Of a stretch of DNA of 64,000 bases, positions 17,335-27,975 are shown piece by piece. Positions within the stretch are counted from its first letter, which is position 1. Each line of letters begins with the position of its first letter. The stretch lies in the NCBI GenBank assembly GCA_016702545.1, contig JADJDT010000043.1:124001-188000 (forward strand). Direction: 5' to 3'. The notes beneath the pieces were generated by a model. It worked only from the letters and a program-made list of their open reading frames with translations. It was not told the DNA's origin and did no database searches. Source of the DNA: Pseudomonadota bacterium. Its GTDB lineage: Bacteria; Myxococcota_A; Polyangia; GCA-2747355. Made by a program: the position numbers and the translations under genes.

Positions 17335-19494
17335 TCAGCCGAGCAGGCGTCGCGCCATCGCCACGTAGATCGCGACGATCAACGCCACGCCGATCGCGAA
17401 GGCCAGCATCCCGATCGGGTTGAAGATCCGCTTCCAGCTCTGCCACTCGTCGCCCATGCGCTCCTGCTCCAGGCGACCGCTGGCCTGCAGGCGGTCATAG
17501 AGCCGCTTGCGCTCGTGCAGCAGCTCTTCCTCGGTGATGCGGCCCGAGAAGATGACCGAGTCCATCGGCCACTTCTCGACGCGGAAGTGCACGTTGAAGA
17601 AGTGGAAGGTGAAGATGAAGCCCGCCGCGAGCAGGGCCTCGTCGCTGTGCATGATCAGCGCGACGTTGATCACCCAGCCCGGCAGCACCCGGGTCACCGC
17701 CTCGGGAAACCACATCACCAGCCCCGACAGCCCGATCACCGCGACGCCCCAGAACACGCCCAGGTAGTCGAACTTCTCCCAATAGGTCCAGCGGTCGAAT
17801 TGGGGGCGCGGGCCGCGGCCGAAGAACCACTTCTGATGCGCCCAGAAGTCCCTCAGGTCCTGAAGGTTGGGGATCGGTGAGTCGGGGCCGAAGACCACGC
17901 CGAAGAGGCGGCGCCAGCGGAAGCGCCCCGTGTCGTCGCGGTAGTCGCCGCGACGGTGCCAGAGCCGAGAGCCGACGACCCCGAGATGGATCGTGAAATA
18001 AATCGCCGTCAGCACGGCGCCCAGGCGGTGAAGCATGGCCGCGACCTGCGGGCCGCCGAGCAGGCGGAAGATCCATTGCGCCCAGTCGCTGGCGTAGAAC
18101 TTGAGCGGCATCCCGGTCAACACCAGCAGCAGGAAGCTGATGATCACCAGGAAATGGCAGAAGCGGTCGACCGGGCGAAAGCGCACGTAGACCCGACCCG
18201 TCGTCACCTCGCGCGCGCGGCGCTTGTGCGCCGAGAACGCCTTGGGGTCACGGATCACCAGCGCAATCGAGCGCGTGAACCACAGCAGCGTGTGGAGCCC
18301 GAAGAAGCCGAAGACGCCGAGCAGCAGCGCGGTCATCGCCACATAGGTCCAATACAGCACGGGATAGCCCTGACGGTCCGAATGATCGGCATGGGTCAGG
18401 TAACCCGTGAAACCCGCCGTCGCCTTGGGGTGGCAGCGCTGGCAGACGGCCAGGCGCCGCTCGGGCGCGAGCCGCGAGGTCGGGGCGTTGACCCGCACCA
18501 CGTCGTGGTGCCCGTGGCAGTCGAAGCAGGCGGCGACCTCGCTGCGGCCCAGCGCGATCGCCTTGCCATGATAGGTCTCGCGATAGCGCGCCAGCCGGTC
18601 GAGGTGGCAGCGGCCACAGCGCTCATCGCTCGCCAGCTTGAAGACGTTCTTGGTCGGTCGGCCGATCTTGTGTGAGCTGTGACAGTCGACGCAGACCGGG
18701 CCGCGCGGATCCCCTCGGGCCAGCAACTGGCCGTGGATGCTCTTGGCGTAGATCTCGCCGATGCCATAGTGGCACTTGGCGCAGGTCTGCGGCACACGCG
18801 CGTGCGAGATGCTCGAGCGCGGATCCCGCTGCGGATAGATCGCGTGGCTGCCATGGCAGTCGCTGCAGGACGGCGCGACGATCAGCCCATCCCGCAGCAG
18901 CCCGCGCCCGTGGATGCTCTCCGCGTAGAACGTCGCCGCCTGCGGCTGATGGACGCGATGCTCCTTCATCAGCGCCGCGTTCTGGTGGCAGCGCGCGCAG
19001 GTGTAGGGCAGGCGCAGCTTGAAGACCGGCGAGCGCGGGTCACTGACCTTGACGATATCGTGACCCCCGTGGCAGTCGCCGCAGCGCGCCGCGCCTCCCG
19101 TTTTGCGCGCCCAGGCCTGGCCATGAACGCTGCCGGCGTAGGCCTGGGCCTGCTCCTCGTGGCAGGCCTCGCAGCGCGGTGGCCCGAGCCGGGCCGCGTG
19201 GGGCGCTGCCGCCTCGGCCTCGGCGAGCTGCGTGTGGCAGTCGGTGCAGGCGAGCTCGGCGTGGACCGAACGGCCGAGGGCCGCCGGGTCCAGCACCAGC
19301 CGGCGCGCGGGGTCGGCCAAGCGCTGGTTGAAGCCTGGCTTCCCGTGGCAGCGGAGGCAGCCGTTGGCGCCGTCGCCGGCACCGGCGGCGCCGCTGCGGC
19401 CGCTCGCCAGCAGCAACGTCAGGCCGGAAACCATGCGTAGCAGGCGGCTCACCAGCGCGGGCGCTCTCGTTCGCGATCGGCAGGCGCTGTGCAT
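17335..19494 (-). CDS. 11-haem cytochrome c fused to cytochrome b561-type membrane domain (second copy)
   Basis: Paralogue of the preceding gene on the opposite strand, 719 residues from ATG at 19494. A signal sequence around GLTLLLASG is followed by eleven CxxCH sites: CLRCH, CTDCH, CEACH, CGDCH, CARCH, CSDCH, CAKCH, CVDCH, CGRCH, CFDCH, CQRCH. The membrane part has five or six helices with haem-b type His (LHTLLWF, RFCHFLVIISFLLLVLTGMPL, LHRLGAVLTAIYFTIHLGV, MHSDEALLAAGFIFTFHFFNVHF), plus a final helix GMLAFAIGVALIVAIYV that the first copy lacks. Upstream in-frame codons to 19707 overlap a promoter and are not used. A later start at 19434 (MVSGLTLL) is possible. Probable role: electron exchange between the menaquinone pool and periplasmic or outer-surface cytochromes. 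Confidence 0.88.
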   Translation of the reverse strand: MHSACRSRTRAPALVSRLLRMVSGLTLLLASGRSGAAGAGDGANGCLRCHGKPGFNQRLADPARRLVLDPAALGRSVHAELACTDCHTQLAEAEAAAPHAARLGPPRCEACHEEQAQAYAGSVHGQAWARKTGGAARCGDCHGGHDIVKVSDPRSPVFKLRLPYTCARCHQNAALMKEHRVHQPQAATFYAESIHGRGLLRDGLIVAPSCSDCHGSHAIYPQRDPRSSISHARVPQTCAKCHYGIGEIYAKSIHGQLLARGDPRGPVCVDCHSSHKIGRPTKNVFKLASDERCGRCHLDRLARYRETYHGKAIALGRSEVAACFDCHGHHDVVRVNAPTSRLAPERRLAVCQRCHPKATAGFTGYLTHADHSDRQGYPVLYWTYVAMTALLLGVFGFFGLHTLLWFTRSIALVIRDPKAFSAHKRRAREVTTGRVYVRFRPVDRFCHFLVIISFLLLVLTGMPLKFYASDWAQWIFRLLGGPQVAAMLHRLGAVLTAIYFTIHLGVVGSRLWHRRGDYRDDTGRFRWRRLFGVVFGPDSPIPNLQDLRDFWAHQKWFFGRGPRPQFDRWTYWEKFDYLGVFWGVAVIGLSGLVMWFPEAVTRVLPGWVINVALIMHSDEALLAAGFIFTFHFFNVHFRVEKWPMDSVIFSGRITEEELLHERKRLYDRLQASGRLEQERMGDEWQSWKRIFNPIGMLAFAIGVALIVAIYVAMARRLLG

Positions 19495-19648
19495 TGGCTC
19501 GGTCCCCCGGGGGTCGGTGGCGATCACTGCGCTGGGCCATCGGGGCCTAGGCCGTGTGATTATCACCGCGCGGTGCTGCAGATTGAAAGATTCGAGTGCC
19601 CCGCGCCGAGCGGCGCAGGGGCCGGCGGGGAGGCCCGCCGGCGCGTCT

Positions 19649-19678
19649 TTGACCCGGCACCGATCGTTACTGTATGTT
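19649..19678 (+). promoter_or_regulatory. candidate sigma-70 promoter
   Basis: TTGACC at 19649-19654, an 18-base spacer and TATGTT at 19673-19678, 28 bases before the start codon at 19706. It is preceded by a GC-rich hairpin, GCCGGCGG/CCGCCGGC, at about 19621-19642 that could end upstream transcription. Confidence 0.45.
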
Positions 19679-19705
19679 ACCGCCACTTTTCTGCGGGGTG
19701 AGCTC

Positions 19706-21013
19706 ATGGCGTTTCTTTACGGCGATTCGACTCCCTTCCCTCTCGATGAGAACTTCATCGACACGCTGCGCAACGCGACCGACATCTGTATCGCGTTGCT
19801 GCGTGCTGACGAGTCGCTGGACGGGATCCAGCGCTCGGTCGAGGAGGAGAAGCAAGCGGCCGAGCGCGACCTTCGGGGGGTCGAGCGGCTGGTGGCGGCG
19901 GTCAACCAGGTGCTCGAGCCGCAGGTGGCGACCAACATCGGCTCGGCCTACGTGCAAGGGGTCTGCGGCCGCCTGCTGCAGACGGCGCAGAGCGTGGTCG
20001 ACAACGCCGCCAAGGACGTGGTCGCCCGGCGCGACGCGGCGGTACGCCAGGCCGATTCCAAGATGGCGACCGAGCGCGCCCGCATTCCGCAGGCGCTCGA
20101 GCGCTTCCTGCTGGCGCACGAGATCCCCGGCACCCAGTGGAGCATCAGCTGGATCACCCGGCGCGGCACGACGCAACAGACGCAGGTGCCGGCGCAGGCC
20201 AACGCCTGGGCGCTGGCGCGCACGCCGATTGGTCTCGAGGCCACCTTCGAGCTCGACGTCAGCCAATCGCCGCTGTGGGCCCGGCCGTTCAAGCTGGGCG
20301 ACATCAAAGCGGAGGTCGCGATCCAGCTGCCGCACAAGGGGGGGTGGCTCGATCGCGGTACGAGCCTGCGCGAGGAGCGCCTCGACCGCCTCTTCGTCAC
20401 CGAGGTCAACCTGACACCGCAGCGGGCGTCGGTCGTGCTGAGGCGCGGCGTGCGGCCACTCGGGCCCGGCTACGAGCTCACGATCAGTCCCGACGGCAAG
20501 ACGGCGCCGGAGATCAAGCCCATCGGTGAGGAGGGCGCAGCCGCCTCGGACGAGAAGCTCGTGCTCGAGGGTCTGGATGCGGCGGCCATCGTCGATGTCT
20601 GGCAGATGATCGAGTCGCGGCTGGTGCCGCTGGCGACGAAGCGGGTCCGCTTGGCGCAGGCGCTGCTCGAAGGGCTGCCGCTGGCCGAGATCAAGTCGCC
20701 GGCCAAGGTGGCGCAGACCCTGATTCACGTCACCGCGCCGCTCGTGCGCGAGATGGGGCGCCGCAGCCCGGTGCCGGGTGAGCTCGTGCTCAAGCGGCAG
20801 GTCGAGGACGGTCGCCGCGAGGAGCTGTTCATCTCGATTCGAGAGCTGACCGATAAGTTTGCCACGCTGACGCCCGAGCGGCAGAGCTACTTCGGTGAGT
20901 ACGGCCTCGTCTTCGACGTGCGCGAGGCGGCGCCGGCCGACGGAGCCAGGTCCGCGGCGCATGGCGCGGCGGGCGCCGCTGAGGCCACGACGACCGCGAC
21001 TACGGGGTCGTAG
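19706..21013 (+). CDS. protein of unknown function (435 aa)
   Basis: Not recognised. A soluble 435-residue protein beginning MAFLYGDSTPFPL, with start ATG behind GGGGTGA and a promoter-like site. Residues about 20-130 are mainly helical and charged, with coiled-coil character (DGIQRSVEEEKQAAERDL, NAAKDVVARRDAAVRQAD). A middle part is beta-rich (ATFELDVSQSPLWARPF, GYELTISPDGK), and a C-terminal part is helical (IWQMIESRL-like segment, TLIHVTAPLVREMGRRSP). There is no signal peptide or membrane segment. The tail is Ala/Thr-rich and low complexity. The gene sits 14 bp upstream of hisC on the same strand, but nothing ties it to histidine synthesis. Confidence 0.8.
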   Translation: MAFLYGDSTPFPLDENFIDTLRNATDICIALLRADESLDGIQRSVEEEKQAAERDLRGVERLVAAVNQVLEPQVATNIGSAYVQGVCGRLLQTAQSVVDNAAKDVVARRDAAVRQADSKMATERARIPQALERFLLAHEIPGTQWSISWITRRGTTQQTQVPAQANAWALARTPIGLEATFELDVSQSPLWARPFKLGDIKAEVAIQLPHKGGWLDRGTSLREERLDRLFVTEVNLTPQRASVVLRRGVRPLGPGYELTISPDGKTAPEIKPIGEEGAAASDEKLVLEGLDAAAIVDVWQMIESRLVPLATKRVRLAQALLEGLPLAEIKSPAKVAQTLIHVTAPLVREMGRRSPVPGELVLKRQVEDGRREELFISIRELTDKFATLTPERQSYFGEYGLVFDVREAAPADGARSAAHGAAGAAEATTTATTGS

Positions 21014-21027
21014 GACGGGTCACGCTC

Positions 21028-22116
21028 GTGAGCGCGCTTCTCCGGCCTCACATCGCCGCGATGCAGCCCTACGTGCCCGGGGAGCAGCCGCCCGCCGGCG
21101 CGCGGGTGATCAAGCTCAACACCAACGAAAACCCCTACCCACCCAGTCCGCGGGTGGCTGAGGCGATCGCTGCCGAGCTGACCGCCGACGCTGCGACGGG
21201 CACGCCGGGCGAGCGGCTGCGCCTGTACAGCGATCCAGCCGCCAGCGCCTTGCGTGCGGTGGCCGCCGAGCAGGCGGGCCTGCCGATCGAGTGCGTCTTG
21301 CACGGCAACGGCTCCGACGAGCTGTTGGCGATGATCGTCCGCGCCTGCGTCGGCGAGGGCGAGACGGTCGCGTATCCCTACCCGACCTACGTGCTCTACG
21401 AGACCCTGGCGCGGGCGCAGGGGGCGCAGTTGGCGGTCTACGACGCGCCCTCTGACTTCGCGCTGCCCTCCGCGCTGTTCACGACCGACGCCAGGCTGAT
21501 CTTCGTGGCCAGCCCCAATTCGCCCTCGGGCGTGCGCTACCCCAATGAGCAGCTCGAGCGGCTGGCGCGCGGTCGACCCGCGGCGCTCGTCGTGGTCGAC
21601 GAGGCCTACGCGACCTTTGCGGACGGCGACGCGATGGCCCTGGTGGGCGAGCTGCCCAACCTCGTCGTGCTGCGCACGTTGTCCAAGAGCCACAGCCTGG
21701 CGGGCATGCGCGTCGGCCTGCTCTATGGGCCCGCCGAGCTGCTGCGGGGCGTGGCGAAGGTCAAGGACAGCTACAACCTCGATCGCCTGGCGATCGCCGC
21801 TGGAGCGGCCAGCCTGCGCGATGTCGCCTGGACGGCGAGCAACGTGGCGCGCATCCGCGGGGCGCGCCAGCGCCTGCTGAGCGGGCTCCGGGCGCTGGGG
21901 CTGGAGGTCTTACCGAGCGAGGCGAACTTCGTCTTCGCGCGCTTCGCGAGCGCGGCCGCGGCCGCCGCTGCGTACCGTTTCCTGCGCGATCAGGGCATTC
22001 TCGTGCGCTATTTCCCGGCCCGGATGCTCGACGACGGGTTGCGGATCACCGTCGGCACGGATGACCAAGTCGAGGCGGTGTTGGCCGCGCTTCAAGCGCG
22101 GCCGACCGTGTCCTGA
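21028..22116 (+). CDS. hisC: histidinol-phosphate aminotransferase
   Basis: PLP-dependent class I/II aminotransferase converting imidazole-acetol phosphate and glutamate to histidinol phosphate. It has 362 residues and a GTG start. Family landmarks: LNTNENPYPPSP near the N-terminus, GNGSDELL, YPTYVLYE, FVASPNSPSG, VVDEAYATF, the PLP-lysine region RTLSKSHSLAGMRVG, and a C-terminal GLRITVGTDDQ. The length and order match HisC. No other his gene is adjacent, so it may instead serve a related aromatic or HisC-like transamination; HisC is the best call. Confidence 0.9.
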   Translation: MSALLRPHIAAMQPYVPGEQPPAGARVIKLNTNENPYPPSPRVAEAIAAELTADAATGTPGERLRLYSDPAASALRAVAAEQAGLPIECVLHGNGSDELLAMIVRACVGEGETVAYPYPTYVLYETLARAQGAQLAVYDAPSDFALPSALFTTDARLIFVASPNSPSGVRYPNEQLERLARGRPAALVVVDEAYATFADGDAMALVGELPNLVVLRTLSKSHSLAGMRVGLLYGPAELLRGVAKVKDSYNLDRLAIAAGAASLRDVAWTASNVARIRGARQRLLSGLRALGLEVLPSEANFVFARFASAAAAAAAYRFLRDQGILVRYFPARMLDDGLRITVGTDDQVEAVLAALQARPTVS

Positions 22117-22238
22117 CGCGGTCTCGGGCGCGACGGGGCTGGCGTTGCCCGCCGCGCTGTGCCAGCCGGACTACCACGCGGGGCAATCGTTCACGAGGTG
22201 CCTCCAGCAATGGGCGCGAACCACGTCGAACATCGCAC

Positions 22239-22350
22239 GCGAGCGCGACGAAGCGCTCGCGCGGGGCGCAACTCGTTGCGCCCCGGCATTGGGGGTGGGG
22301 CCCCGCCAAGACCGCGCTCTCGGCGGGGCGGGGGGATGGGACATCCCCCC
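22239..22350. terminator. array of four hairpins between hisC and trmB
   Basis: Four stem-loops lie side by side in the convergent gap: GCGAGCGC/GCGCTCGC (22239-22246 with 22253-22260), CGGGGCGCAA/TTGCGCCCCG (22262-22271 with about 22276-22285), GCCCCGCC/GGCGGGGC (22300-22307 with 22322-22329) and GGGGGGATG/CATCCCCCC (22330-22338 with 22342-22350, triloop). All stems are perfect. The position suits bidirectional transcription termination; the number is more than termination needs. Confidence 0.55.
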
Positions 22351-22358
22351 GAGAACGA

Positions 22359-22991
22359 TTACCAGGCGGGTGCCTCGCGGCGTTCGAAGCTTAGCCGCCA
22401 GATCCTCAGCCCGCGGCGCTCGCAGGCCAGCTCGCGCGAGGTCCGCTCCTCGGCGAGGCGTGGGCGCGTGAACGAGAACTCGCCTGCCGTGTTGCGCAGC
22501 AGCGGGTGGGTCTCGAACAGCCCCAGGGCCGCCAGCGTCGGCTCCCAGACATCGGATTGGTAGAGCAGCAGGCCGCCCGGTCGCAGCAAGCGCGCCAGCG
22601 CGTCGGTGGCACTGGCGCCGAGCCAGCGCCGGTTGTGGTGCCGTCGCTTGAACCAGGGGTCGGGGAAGTTGATCCAGAAGCGGGTCACGCTGTCCGGCGG
22701 AAAAAGCTGCGCCAGATCGACCATGAAGTTGCCTGCCTCGAGCATCACGTTGGTCAGGCCGAGACGTCGCACCACCCGGCGGCCCCGCTCCAGCACCTCG
22801 GTGCGGATGTCCAGGCCGATGAATTGGCCCCCACGCTGGTGTAGGGCACGCCGCACGACGAAGAGCCCATCGCCGCAGCCGAGCTCGACCTCGACCTCGC
22901 GCGAGGCGCGTACCGCCTGCTTCAGCCGGTCACGGGGCGCCAGGCAGGGGGCGTTGAGCGGATTGACGTGTTGACGAATGCGGCGCGTCAT
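22359..22991 (-). CDS. trmB: tRNA (guanine-N7-)-methyltransferase
   Basis: SAM-dependent enzyme forming m7G46 in tRNA. It has 210 residues from ATG at 22991 (MTRRIRQHVN), which matches the family N-terminus; a longer in-frame start would add 17 atypical residues. Motifs: VEVELGCGDGLFV (SAM-binding), GLDIRTEVLERG, LEAGNFMVDLAQLFP, and the diagnostic WINFPDPWFKRRHHNRRW. The C-terminus holds RLLRPGGLLLYQSDVWEPT. It converges with hisC. Confidence 0.93.
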   Translation of the reverse strand: MTRRIRQHVNPLNAPCLAPRDRLKQAVRASREVEVELGCGDGLFVVRRALHQRGGQFIGLDIRTEVLERGRRVVRRLGLTNVMLEAGNFMVDLAQLFPPDSVTRFWINFPDPWFKRRHHNRRWLGASATDALARLLRPGGLLLYQSDVWEPTLAALGLFETHPLLRNTAGEFSFTRPRLAEERTSRELACERRGLRIWRLSFERREAPAW

Positions 22992-23181
22992 CGACCGGCC
23001 GAAACCCGCCGGCAGGGCGAGTGGGCGCGCGGAAGCTCGCACCGGCCGCGGGAGCTGTCAACGGGCGGTGGCTCCGGGCGGCCGCGAGGGGCGGTCCCGC
23101 GCGTGGCTGTTCTGCGGTCGACCCGCAGCGAGAGGCTGAGCAGTGGATGGGATTCGGGAAGGGCGGAGCAGACGGTGCGAC

Positions 23182-23447
23182 AGAGGTGTTCAGAAATCGT
23201 CGCGAGCAGGCCCGAGCGCAAGGCGCCGCGCTGCCAGCCTGGCGTCAGCCAGGCGCCGCCCGCCGAGCCGCAGGCGAGGGGTTCACCGAAGCGGAACGTA
23301 CGGGCTGGTACGTGAGCATCGGAGCGCAGCGGCACTTCGGCCCACTAAATGCCGAAGAACGAGCCCGTAGGGCGAGAGCGGCGGGCGCGTAGCGCGCGCC
23401 GCGGTAACGCAGCGGTCGGGCCGCGCAGCAGATTTCTGGACACCTCT
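23182..23447. repeat. structured inverted-terminal repeat element, copy B
   Basis: A 266-bp non-coding element with terminal inverted repeats AGAGGTGTYCAGAAATC (23182-23198 and 23447-23431; one mismatch). Read on the minus strand, its core follows copy A (7525-7777) closely, including TACCAGCCCGTACGTTCCGC, the TTCGGC/GCCGAA hairpin and CCTGGCtgacGCCAGG. Only the outer ~20 bp differ in sequence between copies. The element touches the stop codon of the minus-strand gene at 23448. The 190 bp to its left, up to trmB, show no gene. Confidence 0.7.
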
Positions 23448-23933
23448 TCAGGGAAAGACGCCGGCCACGCTCACGACCGCGGCGGCGCGGCCACGCGGAT
23501 CGGTGACGGCCGCGGGCGCGATCACATAGCGGCGCGGGCGCTCGTGGTGTGCGCCCAGATTCCAGGTCGCCATGGCAATGTTGAAGGCAGCCGCGCTCGC
23601 CGCGATGGCTCCCGTGGCCTTGAGCGCCGAGGAACCGGTCGCGAACGCGAGCCCTCCCGCGAGCAGTCCGACGCCCCCACTGACGTAGGAGAGCACGGCG
23701 ATGGTGGGGGCACGCTCGGCCTTGGCGACGAAGACGCCGTTGGCGATGGCAAAGCCGAGGTTGACGGCGCCGAGGGTGGCGAGACCGGCCATCGCTGGCG
23801 CGGATTGGCTCACGTCCCAGGATCCGAGGCCCGGTGCGATGGCGCCCGCGGGGCGACTGACCAGCAGCACGCCGAGCAGGCTGGCGGTGACGGTAGCGGT
23901 GACGATGAGGCGTTGGAGTGTCGAAGCGTCCAT
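23448..23933 (-). CDS. small hydrophobic membrane protein, unknown
   Basis: Not recognised. It has 161 residues with start ATG at 23933. An N-terminal hydrophobic segment (TATVTASLLGVLLVS) could be a signal or anchor, followed by three more Ala/Gly-rich hydrophobic stretches (MAGLATLGAVNLGFAIANGV, VLSYVSGGVGLLAGGLAFAT, GAIAASAAAFNIAMAT). The end (AAAVVSVAGVFP) runs to a TGA at the edge of repeat copy B, so the last few residues may not be ancestral. It stands alone, convergent to nothing else. Its function is unknown. Confidence 0.6.
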   Translation of the reverse strand: MDASTLQRLIVTATVTASLLGVLLVSRPAGAIAPGLGSWDVSQSAPAMAGLATLGAVNLGFAIANGVFVAKAERAPTIAVLSYVSGGVGLLAGGLAFATGSSALKATGAIAASAAAFNIAMATWNLGAHHERPRRYVIAPAAVTDPRGRAAAVVSVAGVFP

Positions 23934-24468
23934 GGGGCATCCCCGATCCGAGTCCCTGCCGCCACCGGGATTTGCTCCCGACGGCGGCCCCCGCCACGCT
24001 GACCGACCTAGCGCAGTGCGCCATGTCGCGGGCGTGGATTCGTCGTATGCACACGGTAGGCCAATCTAGCCGACGCCAGTCCGATCTCGTAAGTACAGGT
24101 CTTTTGGTATAGACATGGGCCGGCGAGGGCTTGGCTGCCGCGCTGCGTCATTCGAGGCCGGGCGAAAATGCCACAGTGCGTAACGAAACTGCCACAGTCG
24201 GGTCAGTTGGATCCGCGGGCGCGCCAGGTGCCGGCGCGGGGTGGGTCGGGGCGACCCCTGCTGGAGCGGCGGTCGCTTTGGGGGCGGCGGGCGTGGCGTG
24301 CGTGGGACGCGGCGTTGCACCCCACGCTGGACGCTGTCTCCGAGGAGCCCGCTTGACACCCGGGCCAGTCGTACCATCTTTGGCGCGCTGCCCGTCGGTC
24401 ACCCCGACCCCCGTGATCGTCACGGCGCGACGGGCGCCGTGGCCCGAGCGGCTGGATGGAATGAGGCA
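23934..24468. other. 535-bp intergenic region upstream of clpA
   Basis: No gene is supported here. It contains the upstream side of the small membrane-protein gene (minus) and the clpA leader (plus). A clpS gene, which often precedes clpA, is not present. Around 24100-24115 the sequence TTTTGGTATAGACAT is relatively AT-rich and could contain a -10 box, but no partner -35 box is clear. A possible heat-shock promoter at 24352-24379 is listed separately. Confidence 0.6.
24352..24379 (+). promoter_or_regulatory. candidate heat-shock (sigma-32-type) promoter of clpA
   Basis: CTTGACA at 24352-24358, 13 bases, then TACCATCT at 24372-24379. This is close to the E. coli sigma-32 layout CTTGAAA-N13/14-CCCCATNT. 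It lies 90 bases before the clpA start. The same TTGACA could also serve a sigma-70 promoter with a weak CATCTT -10 box at 16 bases. Confidence 0.35.
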
Positions 24469-26765
<2,297 letters not shown>

Positions 26766-26769
<4 letters not shown>

Positions 26770-27947
26770 ACGAGTTCAACCCGATCTATCTCGACCACAA
26801 CGCGACCACGCCGCTCGACCCGCGCGTCTTGCAGGCGATGATGCCCTACCTCTTGGCCGACCACGGCAACGCCTCGAGCCTGCATCGCTTTGGTCAGCGG
26901 GCGCGGCAGGCGATCGACACGGCCCGTCAACAGGTGGCGGCCCTGATCGGCGCGCAGCCCGACGAGGTCTTCTTCGTCAGCGGAGGCACCGAGGCCGATA
27001 ACTGGGCGCTGCGCGAGGGGGTCGCGGCGGCCGCTGCGCAGCGCGGCACCACCGGCGCGCCCATGCATCTGGTGACGAGCGCGATCGAGCACGCGGCCGT
27101 GCTGCAGACGGTCGAGCGCCTTCGGGGACGTGGGGTGGCGGTGACCTTCGTCGGGGTCGACGGCGCCGGTCGCGTCGACCCCGAGGCGGTCGCCGCCGCG
27201 CTCACGCCCGAGACGACGCTGGTCTCGGTGATGTTGGCCAACAACGACGTCGGGACGCTGCAGCCGGTGGCGGCGATCGCGGCGCTCGCGCGTCAGGTGG
27301 GTGCCTGGGTCCACACCGACGCGGTGCAGGCGGTGGGCAAGATCGAGTGCGATGTGCGCGCCCTCGGGGTCGACCTGCTGGCGCTCTCCGCGCACAAGCT
27401 CGGGGGACCCAAGGGCGTGGGGGCGCTCTTCGTGCGGCGTGGGCTGCGACTGCCGTCGCTGGTCGAGGGTGGCGGGCAGGAGCGCGGACGGCGCGGTGGC
27501 ACGGAGAACGTGGCCGGGATCGTGGGCCTGGGCCAGGCCGCGGAGCTGGCGCGCGCCGAGGGGAGCGAGCGCGCCCGGCGGACGCTCGCGCTGCGCGAAC
27601 GGTTGGAGCTGGGGCTGCTCGCGCGCATTCCGCGCCTGACGATCAACGGGCGCGAGGCCGCGCGCCTGCCGACGACGGTGAACCTCGCTTGCGCCGGCGT
27701 GGATGGGCTCGATCTACTGCTGAACCTCGATCTGGCGGGTATCGCCGCCTCGACCGGTGCGGCCTGCTCCTCGGGGCGCGTGGCCCCCTCGCACGTCTTG
27801 CGGGCGATGGGCCGGGACGCCGCCACGGCCGCCGAGGCCCTGCGCCTGTCGCTGGGTGCCACCAACACCGAGGCCGAGATCGACCGCACGATCGAGGTGC
27901 TGGCCGAGGCCGTCGAGGGCCTGCGGGCGCAGGCCCAACCCGCGTAG
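26766..27947 (+). CDS. cysteine desulfurase (NifS/IscS family)
   Basis: PLP enzyme that removes sulfur from L-cysteine for Fe-S clusters and tRNA thiolation. It has 393 residues, with a GTG start overlapping the clpA stop (GTGA). Motifs: YLDHNATTPLDPRV, SGGTEADNWAL, SAIEHAAVL, ANNDVGTLQP, HTDAVQAVGK, the PLP-lysine stretch LSAHKLGGPKGVGAL, GGGQERGRRGGTENV, and the catalytic-Cys loop STGAACSSGRVAPSHVL. The class I NifS/IscS/NifZ-like loop is intact. No iscU, iscR or sufB is adjacent. The next gene is mnmA, a sulfur user, suggesting this desulfurase supplies tRNA 2-thiouridylation. Confidence 0.92.
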
Positions 27948-27975
27948 CTCGCGACGGAGCGAAAGGTGACGCGCC

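Noticed and set aside
3600..23450. Insertion sequences as source of the inverted repeats
   Set aside because: No transposase frame or catalytic motif lies between the ends, and elements are under 270 bp; at most they are non-autonomous.
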